A stretch of 64,000 nucleotides of DNA from positions 12,135,811 to 12,199,810 of the forward strand of contig NC_073302.1 of NCBI RefSeq assembly GCF_027595985.1, given 5' to 3'. The translations under genes were made by a program, and so were the position numbers. Origin of the DNA: Sorex araneus (taxonomy: Eukaryota > Chordata > Mammalia > Eulipotyphla > Soricidae). Below the pieces are notes generated by a model. The model saw nothing but the letters and a program-made list of their open reading frames with translations, was not told the DNA's origin and did not search any database. Of the stretch, positions 20,965-32,009 are shown in pieces. The first letter of the stretch is position 1. Each line of letters starts with the position of its first letter.

Positions 20965-21900
20965 CTGAGAGAGCTGGTTCCCCCAACAGACACAGCCACC
21001 CCCTTACAGGCTGCAGCAATAATGTCCCATTGCTCGTGGGACCATGCTGGATGTCAGGCAGGTTAAGGACAGAGAGCTTCGTCTGTCCCCAGGACACTGG
21101 CGTCCCAGGCACTTAGCATGCCCCTAATAGTCAGGTCAGGGAGGAAGGAAGGAAGGAAGGAAACATCACTGGGGGAGCCCCATCGGCAACCCCCACCACA
21201 TTCTAGGGTGTTTCTCAACATGTTTCCTCAAGTGCGTGTTAGTCCATAATAATAATAATTTAAAGAATCACAGTCTATGGAAAATTCTGGATGAAAGTTC
21301 TCCTTCCGGATTCTCACGGAAACCTTTGCGGCTGTGTCACTGGGTGCCAACTGCAGCTGCCCAGCTGTTTATCATTTCCCCAACATTCATAAATAACGAG
21401 GCCCTGGCAAGGAAAATAAAGCCGCAGGGGATGCTGACTGCCCCACCCCCACCGGGCCCCCCCCAAGCCTCCTTCCTCTGCTCCTAACCGCGTCCGGGAT
21501 AAACAATCCCAAGAAATAGTAGCTAGCACCCCCAAGTGGGGGGGAGAGGGGGTGTCTCAGGCACTGAGCACCGGGAGCATTCAAGGATCTGAAGCCTAGC
21601 CTGCCAGAACCGAGCCTGGACCCCAGCCTGGCCCTTCCTCCTGGGCGTAGGGGCGGGGCAGGGGACAGCGGAGCAGGCACAGCCTCTGGGGGCAGGGGCG
21701 CGATGCCAGTGAGCGCTGGCCACTGGGCAGTGCACTGCAGCCAGACTGGACAGTGCACTGCAGCCAGACTAGTGCCCGGCTGGGAAATGTGGTCCTGGGA
21801 GAACAGGATGTGCAGGATCCAGGCTTAGAACCGTCCCCAGAGGACACACAAAAGTGGGAGGCACCTCCCCAGGGCGCCGCCTTCCCAGGCAGCGGGGCCT
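20965..21900. other. Unassigned sequence
   Basis: No gene is supported. A short (GGAA)n run lies at 21140-21162. A short tandem near 21725-21770 (GCACTGCAGCCAGACTGGAC type, two copies) is present. GC rises toward the CpG island. Confidence 0.35.
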
Positions 21901-22039
21901 CCAGGAGGGCTGGGCAGCGGGTGCCCTTCAGGGACCGGGGTGGGTATTAACGATCCCTCCCTGCTGCGAGGAGCCCGTGAGGGCTGGATGGAGGGTGGGT
22001 GTCGGGCGCCCAAGAAACGCCGATGTGCCCTGCCCACTA

Positions 22040-23110
22040 GCAGCTGCCCCTGACCTGCAAGAGTCCAGCCCGCCCTGGGCCACCGCCCACGACCGCCAGC
22101 GCGCCCCGGCCTGGAGCAGAGGCCCGCTGCCGGGGTGGGCTCGAGGGGGGCGGGGTGTATCGACCCGAGAAAGGCAGAGAGGGGGGGGGGAAGCAGGGTC
22201 CCATCCTGGGTCTGGGGCCCGCGCGGAAGTCTCCGTGTGCGTGCGGGAGAGCCACACTCGCCGCGCCCACTGGGCGTCCGCGCCGCCAGGTTTCAAAGGA
22301 CAAGGAAGAAACTTTCCAACAGACCTGGGGCGCCCGGAGAGGAAGGAGTGGCCGGTTCCTCATTGCCCGGGCGGTGGGAGAGCATCCGCCCGGGGTCTGG
22401 GCCCGCGGGCGCGCGCCCCCAGCCCGTGTGCCCCCCACCGCACCCCGCCCCGCCCCACGCTGCGCCCGCGGCCCGGCCCGCTACCTGCAGAGCCCCGTCT
22501 GCCGCCGAGGTGGGGTGAGCCCAGGGGTGGGGTGAGCCCAGGCCCAGCTCCCGCCCCAGCTCGGCCAGCTCGGGTTGCACGGCCAGGCCGGGGTGGAGGG
22601 GGGGCGTGGGGGGACCCGCTCCTCCCCTGCCGTAGAGTCCCCCCCCCCCCCCGTCCCTGAGTCCAGCTCGCCCCGGCGCCCCTGGGAGTCGAGCGAGGAG
22701 AGGGATGCGCGCGCTGCGGGGCCGAGCCGCGCCGAGGGACAAGGAAGGACCCAGATGCTCGGAAGCCCCAGGTTGCCGGGGTCCCGGGGCCACCCGCTGC
22801 CCCTTACCTGCGGCTGCGGCGCTGGCGACGGCAGCGACCGGGTCCAGCTGTGCTCAGCTGGCTGGGGGCGGCGGGGCGGGGCCAGGCCGCGGTGGAGTGG
22901 ACGGGGCCTGGGCGGGGTGGGCGGGGCCGGGGCGGGGCGGCCGGGCCAGCCTGCAGGGGAGTCACGGCGGGGGGAGGAGGGGGGTGGCGGGAGAGGGCGG
23001 GACCTGCCCCTCCTGGCCGCTGCAGGCTGGCATTCCAGATCCGCGGGGGGTCACGTTGCCCATCCCACTCTACTGAGACATTCGCATGCTTTACACTAGG
23101 ACGGGTGGAG
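22040..23110 (-). promoter_or_regulatory. CpG island, probable TATA-less promoter
   Basis: About 1 kb of very GC-rich, CpG-dense DNA, the only such block in the window. GC boxes of the GGGGCGGGGC type cluster at about 22871-22960, with no TATA box. A strong splice donor lies on the minus strand at 22808, so leftward transcription is favoured; bidirectional activity is possible. The tightly spaced G-runs at 22863-22990 could form G-quadruplexes. Long open frames here reflect composition. Confidence 0.75.
22808..22870 (-). other. Candidate non-coding first exon in the CpG island
   Basis: On the minus strand, GCCGCAGCCGCAG is followed by GTAAGGGG, a near-perfect donor. Upstream there is GC-box DNA and no ATG, as in an untranslated first exon. 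The 5' end is arbitrary because the start site cannot be read from sequence. A weaker alternative donor (CTGCAG then GTAGCG) lies at 22495. Confidence 0.45.
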
Positions 23111-23495
23111 GGGGAGGAGGTTGCTAGGAGCGGCTGGACCCCCTGACGGGGTTAGAATCCCCCCACTTTGGTCAGGAAGCAGGACCGAGAAATGCCCGGT
23201 GTATGCCTCATCCCTGAATCAGAACCCTGAGCAGGGGCGTTGGCTCTGTGTGGCAGGGGTGGAAGCCCCTGACGCCTACTAGTCCTGTAGTAACTCGGGG
23301 CACGAAGCTCTGCAGAGCCAAGTTCCGATTTTCCTGCCCCGTCAAGCGGGTGCAAAACTCGTTATGGGTCTTGGGGGAGAGACCCCTAGCACCTAGGCGG
23401 GAAGTCGGGACCCCCCAGAAATGGAAGTTTTGCTAGTGTGGTGCGGATATTATTTCTGGCGATGGGGAGAAGGCACGTTGTCAAAAAAAAAAAAA
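23111..23495. other. Unassigned flank of the CpG island
   Basis: No gene or repeat was recognised; CpG density falls off quickly. Confidence 0.35.
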
Positions 23496-23507
23496 AGGTG
23501 AATGTAG

Positions 23508-23693
23508 GGGCTGGAGCGATAGCACAGCGGGTAGGGCCTTTGCCTTGCACACGGCCGACCGGGGTTCGATTCCCAGCATCCCATATGGTTCCCTGAGCAC
23601 CGCCAGGAGTAATTCCTGAGTGCAGAGCCAGGAGTAACCCCTGTGCATCGCCAGGTGTGACCCAAAAAGCAAAAAAAAAAAAAAAAAAAAAAA
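23508..23693 (+). mobile_element. SOR-type SINE, near consensus
   Basis: Near-consensus head, B box GGTTCGATTCC, body and a ~28-nt A tail. Flanks (A)nGGTGAATG and (A)nGTGAATG form a short target-site duplication. Confidence 0.96.
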
Positions 23694-23699
23694 AAAGTG

Positions 23700-24910
23700 A
23701 ATGCAAGGTCCTATTAACAGAATCTCCTGGCACATACGGGCATCTCCTCCTGAGGTGTGTGCTGTCCAAGCCCTGCCTTGCTGCATCTGCCCGAGGCCTC
23801 CTTTCTCACTTTAGGGTGCGTTTCCCTGCTCAGGGTGCGGACTTGCTTCTTCCACTTTGCAAAGTCACGTGTTTCTCTTGTTCGTACTCTTGATCATGCA
23901 TCTTGAGCTACCTCTTTCCTCGGATCTTTCTCTTTCCTTCCCTCCCTTTATTTCCTGGATAAACTTCAGCACAGTAAAATAAACAGAATTTCCCAATGCA
24001 TTGGAGAAATAATAGTTCTGTTGGTGCTTGGGCAGGACCCCCTTCCAGCAGAACTGACTACAGGAGACCGGACCGCGTGACGCATGCATCATTCCCAGCG
24101 ACCCTGCCTGGAACACAGGAGAAATGAATGTACCACGTGAGATGTGGGGTTTGGCGTGGCCATCAGAACAGAGACGGTGTAGTTTTACAGAGGGGAAGTT
24201 CAAGCGCCCACTTCCTCCTTTCTCCCCACTTTTCCATGGTTTAGCAGCCAGGGAAACCTCACCAGGCTGATCAGGGGAATGCCAGCCTTCCTCTTAATCC
24301 TACTCTCCCTTGGTGCAATTGTCCAGATAGCAGGAACCAGTTCCTGAACCCGGTGCCACGCCCTGGGCTTCCTAAGAAGTGTGCCCCACCTCCACCCCAC
24401 CTCAGCAGGCACGAACAGCTTGCAGAGGAGAAGACCAAGACCAGAAAGGGGTAGGGTGCTCTCCCGAGCTGATGCAGGTGACACCTGCATGCCTGTGTCC
24501 TTAGCCCCTTCCCATGCTCAGCCCATGTCACCCTCCACTCTCCTTCCTGGCTGGGGAACAAACGGCCCTGTACCACTCTCTCTGAGAGCCAAAGCAGGCT
24601 GCTCCGACCCCAGAAAGGTTCATACCCTCTCTATGCCACGCTCTGCTTTCTTTTTTTTTCCCCCCTGGAGGTTTCCATGGTTCCCTTCGGAAATAGGGTG
24701 AAGAAGAAAGGCAGAAACACAGACTGGTTCTGAGCTCTGTGATTATCATCCCTTGCCTACATGGGCCCTAGAATTATCTAGCATATCATTTTGAACATCG
24801 GCAACCTCTCCCTGGCAGAGAGAGGGAAACCTCTGTCTCCTTAGATCTGGGGTATATCAGATTGGGATGGAGAAAACAGTGGAGAAACTCTGATTCCACC
24901 TTTCATTCAT
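23700..24910. other. Unassigned sequence
   Basis: No gene or repeat was recognised over 1.2 kb. A T-run at 24650 may be an old retroposon tail, but no head follows. Confidence 0.35.
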
Positions 24911-24913
24911 TTA

Positions 24914-25082
24914 TTTTGGTTTGTTTGGGGGCCATACCCAGTGATGCTCAGGGATTGCTACTGGATTTATGGTCAGGATTCACTCCTGGCAGTGCTCTGC
25001 GGTGCTATGTGGTGCCAGGATCAAACCCGGATTGGCCACATGCAAGGAATGAAGTGCCTCACCCCTGTACTATCTCTCCAGC
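24914..25082 (-). mobile_element. SOR-type SINE, older
   Basis: Antisense body (CCATACCCAGTGATGCTCAG) through head CTATCTCTCCAGCC; moderately diverged. Confidence 0.88.
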
Positions 25083-25221
25083 CTGCATCTTTTAGTTTAG
25101 AAGGAGGGAAACTGAGGCCAAGTATGCAGAGGCTTGCATTCATAACCCTGTGCCTGCTCCACTAGCAAGAGCCATTAGCAGAGGCTGTCTCTGGAGAGAA
25201 TTAAAAACAGCAATGGTGGTT

Positions 25222-25390
25222 GTTTTTTTTGGGGGGGTCACACCCAGCGATACTCAGGGGCCACTTCTGGCTCTGCACTCAGGAATCACTCCTGGCGGTG
25301 CCTGGGGGACAATATGGGATGCCGAGGATCGAACCCGAGTCGGCCACGTGCAAGGCAAACGCCCTACCTGCTGTGCTATCGCCCCGGCCC
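25222..25390 (-). mobile_element. SOR-type SINE with target-site duplication
   Basis: Perfect 14-bp duplication CAGCAATGGTGGTT at 25208-25221 and 25391-25404. Confidence 0.95.
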
Positions 25391-25502
25391 CAGCAATGGT
25401 GGTTTTGATGAAGACTGCCAACATTACATGGAGGTCTCAGAAAATTCCTCATGTTTTGCTTTTGACATGTCAACATGTGAAACATGTGCTGCTCAGGACA
25501 CT

Positions 25503-26085
25503 CAGGTGCACCTCAGAGATATTGCAAAGGTTCTAGACCCCGTTGTGATCCAAATGTGGCATGAACTGAGTCATATGACTTTTGGGTTTTTCTAGTGCAT
25601 ATGAAAGGTACGCTTCTACTCCCTTGTGGTCTATTAAATGTGCAATAGCATTATGTCTAAATAATAATGTTTGTACCTTAATACTTGATTGCTGGGTTAG
25701 AAATGGGGATCAGCAGGAGAGTCCCAAACCTGGCATATGTGAGGCCACAGGTTTGATCTCCAGCACCACACACGTACACAAATACTTTATAGCTAACAAC
25801 AGCAACAACAACTTTCATCAGAACCTTCAGTGGGGTCACAATTATTTTCCTGGTGAAGGTCACTATGGTCTTATCAACGATCACCATCACACTTCGTTAT
25901 AACAAATATACTCAGAGTGAAATATTTCAACACCGTGAGCATCACCAAAGCTTTATCAGAGACACCAAGTGACCACAATGCTATGGAAGAATGGTTTTTA
26001 TAGATGGGATGTTGAGGTTGCCCCAGGCCTTTAATTTGTGGGAAAAAAATTCACTAAAAATATCCCTCTTCAAAGCTCATGAAAG
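25503..26085. mobile_element. Tigger1-type (pogo) DNA transposon, internally deleted
   Basis: The left end CACCTCAGAGATATTGC and the following TCTATTAAATGTGCAATAGC, ATTATGTCTAAATAATAATG, TCAGAACCTTCAGTGG and GAGACACCAAGTGACCACAA appear in the order of Tigger1, through to its right-end region. At under 600 bp it is a deleted derivative, with no transposase-coding remnant seen. A degraded SOR-like piece (about 25710-25775) may interrupt it. Confidence 0.82.
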
Positions 26086-26295
26086 CCACCGAGCGAGAGG
26101 GGCCAAGCCTGCATCTTCCACTCAAGGCGGGGTCTGTTTGGCGGGGCAGTTGAGACACCCTCTCTGTCTCAGTGTCTCGTCCTCCCAGTCTTCCCCTTCT
26201 GGGGCTCCCCGCTAGGATCCAGACTCCAGGGAGCCTATGATCACTGGATCCTCACCTTCAGAGTCAATAGCATCTCTCACTCTCTCTTGTTTTTT

Positions 26296-26464
26296 AAATT
26301 TTGGTTTTCGGGTCACACCAGGTGAGGTTCAGGGGTTACTCCTGACTCTGGACTTAGGGATCACTCCTGGCTGGCTCTAGGGACCTGATGGGATACTGGG
26401 GATTGGATCCTGGTTGGTTGCGCACAAGGTAAACTCCCTACCTGCTGTATCTGCTCTCAGGCCC
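26296..26464 (-). mobile_element. SOR-type SINE, older
   Basis: Antisense: GGGTCACACCAGGTGAGGTT, GATTGGATCCTGGTTGG; about 20% diverged from neighbouring copies by eye. Confidence 0.85.
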
Positions 26465-26659
26465 CTGATCTTTTTCGTTTCCTTGCTGAGATGGTTCTCT
26501 TCTCAAGGAAGATTTTGATCTACATGAAAGGGTTGAATCAGTGCAGAGGTGACTTGGAAGTGAAGACTTCTGGGTCAGAGAGGTCTTTTGGAGACATATC
26601 TCTCCTGGAGTTTCAGGAAAAAGTAAGTTATTAGGACTAATATTTTTCTGCTTTGAGGG

Positions 26660-26800
26660 GTGAGGGTGGGTCACAGGAGGATGTGCTTGGGAGCAATGCT
26701 TGGAGGTGCTTGGGGGGATCATAGGCAGGGCCAGGGTTTTAAACTCAGGGTCAGTGGAAGGCCAGGCAAGTGCCTTGACCTCTGTACTATCTCCCAGGAC
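26660..26800 (-). mobile_element. Old SOR-like SINE
   Basis: GGGTGGGTCACAGGAGGATG, CCAGGCAAGTGCCTTGACC and TACTATCTCCCAGG trace an antisense copy. Confidence 0.65.
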
Positions 26801-26809
26801 CAATATACC

Positions 26810-27386
26810 TTTATCTAATGTTGAATCTTAAATAGCAGGTTCCCAGAAGCAGAGCACAAGATAGGAGTTTTGTGCAAGGGGCTTAATTAAGGGAGTGCTC
26901 CAAAGAGGTCCTAGAACAGCTTGAGAAACCTGAGGGAAGGGCTCGGGGCAGCTGGGACTCTGGGGAAAGATCAGAGCAGGGCTGAAGACTAAAGGTGCTT
27001 GGGAAAATGCACTTGCCTTGTCTTTCATCTCTGCTCAGCTGCCTAAGTACATGGCACCAGATCAGAAAGCCATCTCCACTTGCCTCAAGAGGGCTTTTAT
27101 CAGCAGGAAGCTGAAATCTTTGTGACACACGTGATCCCCACTTCTGATCCAGTTGACTCAAGACAGTGAACTGGGTCTTACCCCATAAACCTGGCTGTTC
27201 CAAGGTAGCAGATAGAGGGAGAGAAGAAGGAAGAGAAGACAGCTTCACTAGGTGAAGGATGCTGACCATCTGGGAAGGAAGAAAAGGAGAATGGCATGGG
27301 GAGGGGGCAGTATTTTATAGAAGGGGACAGACAAGGCAAGATGTAGAGGGTGACAGAAATATGCCTGAAAGTAGGGAGGCGTTTGG
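26810..27386. other. Unassigned, possibly ancient repeat
   Basis: 26830-26990 (TTCCCAGAAGCAGAGCACAA, GTTTTGTGCAAGGGGCTTAA) has the feel of an old LTR-like repeat, but I cannot place it. No gene is supported. Confidence 0.3.
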
Positions 27387-27571
27387 GGCCAGAGTGATAA
27401 GGACAGTGACAGTACAGTTTTCCTTGCCTTGTTTGATCCCAGGCATTCCATTTGATCCTCTGAGCCTTCCAGGAGTGATTCCTGAATGTAAATCCAGGAC
27501 TAACGCGTAAGTGTGGCCCAAAAACAATATACAAAAAAAAAAAAAGAAGAAGAAGAAGAAGAAGAAGAAGG
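27387..27571 (+). mobile_element. SOR-like SINE with (GAA)n tail
   Basis: Head GGGGCCAGAGTGATAAGGAC, a short internal change, B-box-like TTTGATCCC, body, A-run, then about nine GAA units. Confidence 0.8.
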
Positions 27572-27729
27572 GAGATGTCTGTTCCCTGTTCCAGCAAGAC
27601 CCCTTGGCTCTGTGGAAGGCCGAGTGGATTCACAAGAGCTTGTGGTTAAATTTTCAAGAAACTTGATAACCCTAAACACAACCCTAAATCAAAAGAACTT
27701 TATAAAACTGTATAATGAAATAAAATACA

Positions 27730-28522
27730 AGTGAAGGCCCTCCAGAGACTCAGTAAATAAAGCTCCCAAAAGAGAGCAACATAGAATGATATGCCGTAGA
27801 GATGCCTCCAGACACCACTCCAGGTTGTCTTAAAGGGGGCAACTTGGAGGGGGGCAGGTGAGTTTCCCTCCATACCCCAACAGAGCTCCAGCAGCCGAAA
27901 ACCTCCAGAACACAATCGCCACCATGCTCACAACCATTTTCCCCAGGCTCAGACGAGTCTCACCCATGAGTGAATCTGCAGAAAGACCCAGGTATGTGGG
28001 ACCTGTGACTGAAATCTCCAAGCACGCTTGGAGCGGGAATGGGCCTCCTCCTCTCATCTCCCAAGTTTACCAGTAGCTTGGCAGTCACACCCACAAACTG
28101 CCCCTGGCTCCATATAATATCATCAATGACCTCTCCCAGAGCAAATCTGCTGTATAATTGTATTATAAATTTTAGAATTCCTGGAGCGACCTCTCGTACT
28201 CTACACCACTGATGTACCAAGAGTAGCACACGTTTGACAGGGTTTAACAAACATGTTAGTAATCTATTATATAAGGGCTTAATTGCTCGAGGATGAAATA
28301 CAACAATCTTCACACACTTTCCTCTAAGGAAACTTTATTGACCATTTTTAGCAGATTATTCATAACGAGCAATACAAAATGAACGGTTTTGGATCCGTTT
28401 GGGGGGCACAGTTTGAGATTTGGGGTGGAAACATTCTAAATATGGTGGTGGGAAGGTACAATGGTGGTGGGATTTGCGTTTGAATATTAAATGTAATAAA
28501 TTACTGCAAACAACTTTATAAA
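27730..28522 (+). mobile_element. L1-tailed retroposon family A, copy 2 (longest)
   Basis: The distal part (TAGTAATCTATTATATAAGG, TTTCCTCTAAGGAAACTTTA, ATGGTGGTGGGAAGGTACAA) matches 35481-36069; the last ~100 bp also resembles the L1 3' end. The 5' body (AACTTGGAGGGGGGCAGGTG, CTTGGCAGTCACACCCAC) has no counterpart in the L1 copies of this window. Its 5' boundary is uncertain. Confidence 0.65.
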
Positions 28523-28525
28523 AAT

Positions 28526-28693
28526 AATCTTTTTTTGCTTTTTGGGTCACACCCAACGATGCACAGGGGTTACTCCTGGCTCTGCACTCAGGAATCACCC
28601 CTGGCGATGCTCATATGGGATACTGGAAATTGAATCCTGGGTCGGCCGCGTGCAAGACAAACGTCCTACCTGCTGTGCTATTGCTCCAGCCCC
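28526..28693 (-). mobile_element. SOR-type SINE
   Basis: Antisense near-consensus copy with a short deletion near 28612, inserted at the tail of the family A element. Confidence 0.94.
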
Positions 28694-29588
28694 CAAAATT
28701 AAAAAAAAATTAAATGAAGGCCCTAAGTTCTCAACTTTCCTTATTTCCTAATTATTTTGCTATATTGTTATCTATGCCTTTTGGGTTATTTTAACTCGAT
28801 CTACGGTGATACACAAACTCTTTACTGTCTGCCGCTGCTCAGCCCTTCCCAACTTCAGTGCTGTCCTCGAAGTCAGCCCGGTGGGAAGATTGACCCACAG
28901 AAATCAGGAAAGGGGACAAATCAGTTTCTCTCCTCCCAGGCCCTCAAAGCTCATTGTAGATTCATTAACCTGCACCTGCCCAAGACCCGGGCGTGGGAAA
29001 ACAGCTGAAGGTCCCTTAAACTCTTCATTCTGAGTGCCCACATGTGCCTCCCTCTCATCAACAGGAACTCAGTGACAGGAGGGAATGTGTTGAGTTGGGT
29101 GATCCAAGATACCTCCTGTGTGAAAAGGGCCTGGAACGGAGCAGAAGTTCAGCGAGCTGTAAGTGAAGGCATTAATCCGGGAGAGGGGAAAGTGACAGGA
29201 AATGAGGGCGTGCAGCTGCACTTTGCATTTCAGGAGCTGCGGATCCTATTATTTCCTGAGTGCCCCAGGCAGGGATGTGTTTGCTCTATTATTTTAATAA
29301 GAGCTTGAAAGTACGGGCTCTGTACAATCGCTGTCTGCACGGTTGTAAATCCCACCGTTGGTGTATTTCCGCTTCACTGCTGCCCGGTGGCCCCATTCTG
29401 TCATTGTGCCCCAGAGAAGGCTGCCAAAATGCCACCAGCAGGGGCTTCCTGGAGGGTCGCTGATTCTACCCTTCCCTTTATCCCGGTAAGAATTTCAGGA
29501 AAACCGCAAAAGCATCCTGACGCCCTTTTAACTTCCAGGCCTGTTGCAGCTGCCCACGGCTACACAGAAGGGTCAAAATGTCTCTATA
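28694..29588. other. Unassigned sequence, possibly conserved non-coding
   Basis: No repeat is recognised in 28760-29570. The part 29050-29350 has no low complexity and no coding signal but carries several transcription-factor-like words (GACAGGAAAT, CAGCTG, TTTGCAT). It could be an enhancer or simply unique DNA. Confidence 0.3.
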
Positions 29589-29841
29589 ATATAGCACTGT
29601 TGCACTGCCGTCCCGCTGTTCATCGATTTGCTCAAGCGGGCACCAGTAATGTCTCCATTGTGAGACTTCTTGTGACTGTTTTTGGCATATCGAATGCGCC
29701 ACGGGGAGCTTGTCAGGCTCTGCCATGCGGGCAGGATACTTTCGGTAGCTTGCCTGGCTCTCCGAGAGGGGCGGAGGAATTGAACCCGGGTCAGCCTCGT
29801 GCAAGGCAAAAGCCCTACCCACTGTGCTATTGCTCCGGTCT
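29589..29841 (-). mobile_element. Chimeric-tail SINE, full length
   Basis: Antisense order: end repeats and CATCGATTTGCTCAAGCGGG, TTTTTGGCATATCGAATGCG, GGTAGCTTGCCTGGCTCTC, then B box GAATTGAACCCGGG and the standard SOR head. There is no poly(A). Flanks (CTATAATATA and TTTATAATAATA) look like a worn target-site duplication. Confidence 0.93.
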
Positions 29842-29869
29842 TTATAATAATACAAATTAAAATCCAAGT

Positions 29870-30065
29870 GATAACAATGACGTTGGGGGAACTTACTGTC
29901 TGCTGGTCATTTTATGATTTCAGCAAAGCTATGTGGCTGCCCTCGAAGTCAGATCTTAGCTCCAGTTGTACAGACCAGCTATTTTTGAAAGTTAAGGTGA
30001 GCAGCAGCCGGCCGGGATTTCAATTCCTGCCCAGGTCTCTGTCCACAGCCCCAGGGCTCTCACCC
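29870..30065 (+). mobile_element. MIR-like remnant
   Basis: The order TTACTGTCTGCTGGTCATTT, GTGAGCAGCAGCCGG, GGGATTTCAATTCCTGCCCA and a final CTCTGTCCACAGCC fits a diverged MIR. Confidence 0.45.
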
Positions 30066-30307
30066 ACCAACACAGAGAAAGTCAAGGGAACCAGGAGCCC
30101 TTTGCTGTACCTCTGACTCAGTGATGGAAACTATGTCAGTTCATCTTGATGTTAGGCTTTTTCCGCATGGTTTATATAATGCTTAATGACAACTCACCAG
30201 TCCTTTATTTGGAAGATATTTGGGGTTAAAAAGTAATAAAACTATTTTAAGAGATTGTAACCAAATATGCTTTAGAGATGGAAAGTATTTCAGAAAACTC
30301 CTTAAAC

Positions 30308-30357
30308 ACACACACACAAATATGCATGCGTACACACACACACACACACACACACAT
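30308..30357. repeat. (CA)n microsatellite
   Basis: Two CA runs separated by AATATGCATGCGT. Confidence 0.92.
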
Positions 30358-30359
30358 TT

Positions 30360-31295
30360 TTGCAGCCTCTGTTGCTGTTATTGTCTTCTTTTATTTATAC
30401 CCACGTGAAGATTCCAGATGTTCTGTTTTGGCCTCACTTCTTATTTGCTCTCTGCTTTTTTTAAGTGCCAGCTGCATGCCTAGATTTTTTGCATGGACCA
30501 GGATGGAGATGAATCACTCAGCGGACCAGAAGTCTTTCTGTTTTGCAGGACCAGTGTCAGGGAAACTGACGAGTCCGGTAGGGCATTGTGGGAAGGAAGA
30601 CAGAGGAAGTTCTGGATGGGGGTGATGAGAGTCTGGGGGAGCCAGACAGGCTGCAAGAAGACTGCCTACTGGGTTTGGGGGTTACTCATCTGATAATAGT
30701 GCTGGCCTCCAAGAACAGCAGGAAATGAGAGGTAGTGATTCAGATCAAGTGCTGGCTGTGAGGCCTGGGGCACAGAGGGTTTGGTAGCAGGGCTGCCAGT
30801 GTGACGGGAGACCCTTGGGAAAGGGCAGGGAGGTGACTTAAGGGAGTGGCTTGTAGCAGCAGGTCTAGAATAGAGGGTGCCCGAACTGAGTCTAGAAGAA
30901 ACCAGACAACAAGACAAGACAAACGACTCGGCCCCGGCACGCGTTTCCTCGGCTTTGAGCATCTGCGTTGCCAGCACAGAGCTTCGAGTTCAATCGCTGG
31001 TGCTCCCGGCAGCTCTGTAGTCTGAGATTTGCGCCCCACCCCCCACCCCTCCTGCCCAGAAGTGCTATTGCCCTGGCGCCTGGCAGCCAGGTGTGTGTAA
31101 GCACCATAACTGAAGGGGCCGATCCCTGCTTCCGTGCAGTCATCACAGTCAGGAAGTGCAAGCCCTCCTGAGCACTGCCATCAAGATGCACAAGCCCCAC
31201 AATCAAGTGTGGGTGTGAGACCCTGATTGTCACAACAGCAGCAACGGGGAAGGAGCCATCCAGCAAGGGTCCAACCACTTTCATGCGTGTCCGCT
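30360..31295. other. Unassigned sequence
   Basis: No gene is supported. 30960-31170 may contain a very degraded SOR-like element (AGTTCAATCGCTGGTGC at 30988). Confidence 0.3.
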
Positions 31296-31299
31296 CTGG

Positions 31300-31450
31300 G
31301 CATGATCTTCAAGTCTGACAACAAATCTCTGATGGCAACTAGTCGCATTCCCAGTTCGTGGCAGGAGAAACAGGTTCAGAGAGGTGCAGACGCTTGTCCA
31401 TGCTTCTTAGCTGGGAAGTGTCTAACGTGGCTGGAGGCTCCAAGGCCCCC
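31300..31450 (+). mobile_element. MIR-like remnant
   Basis: GGAGAAACAGGTTCAGAGAG and CTTCTTAGCTGGGAAGTG match the MIR core and 3' half. Confidence 0.45.
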
Positions 31451-31797
31451 TGGGAGCTGAGCTAAGCCCCTTCTAGAGCAGGGCACCGGGGCCCCACCAG
31501 CCTCGCAGCCTGCGCCTGCCAGGGGTTTAGCAGGAAGAGCTGGCTTTTGTTCTGGAGGAATCTGCCCAGCTGTTCCTGAAAGCCCAGCCCCATTCTGCTG
31601 GGCTCAGCGGACCAGAAGGCCCTCAGCTGTCCCCGCAGGCCACCCGTGGGGCGGGAGGGTGCAGTGCTTCGTACGCTGGACGGCACCTTTTACAGTGAGA
31701 GGATCACAGCACGGAACAATGGGCCTTTCACATCTGTCCTGCAGCTTGTGCCACAATTTGTAGTGGGAACACAGTCAGGCCAGCAAAGCTGCATCTT

Positions 31798-31927
31798 CTT
31801 TGGAACTTGGAGATGCTCCATGTGTGTTCATACACACACACACATACACACACACACACACGCATGCTCCCAACAGCTGATTCCGAGAGCTCCCTCCTTT
31901 GGAACTTGGAGATGCTCCATGTCTGTT

Positions 31928-31969
<42 letters not shown>

Positions 31970-32005
31970 CATGCTCCCAACAGCTGATTCCGAGAGCTCC
32001 CTCCT
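31798..32005. repeat. Tandem duplication of a ~100-bp unit containing (CA)n
   Basis: Copy 1 (31798-31896) and copy 2 (31897-32005) both run CTTTGGAACTTGGAGATGCT, CA array, TGCTCCCAACAGCTGATTCC, GAGAGCTCCCTCCT. They differ by one base in the left arm (TGTGTG against TGTCTG) and in CA number. Confidence 0.96.
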
Positions 32006-32009
32006 CTGG

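Noticed and set aside
22633..22646. C-homopolymer runs at 722, 22633 and 58999 as biological signals
   Set aside because: Short homopolymers are common and often base-calling artefacts.
21854..22660. 268-codon plus-strand frame in the CpG island
   Set aside because: CpG islands lack stop codons by composition; minus-strand frames are equally long and no protein family is recognised.
23508..23600. tRNA genes suggested by A-box and B-box sequences in SINE heads
   Set aside because: Dozens of dispersed copies lack a tRNA fold and 3' end. They are SINE promoters, not tRNA genes.
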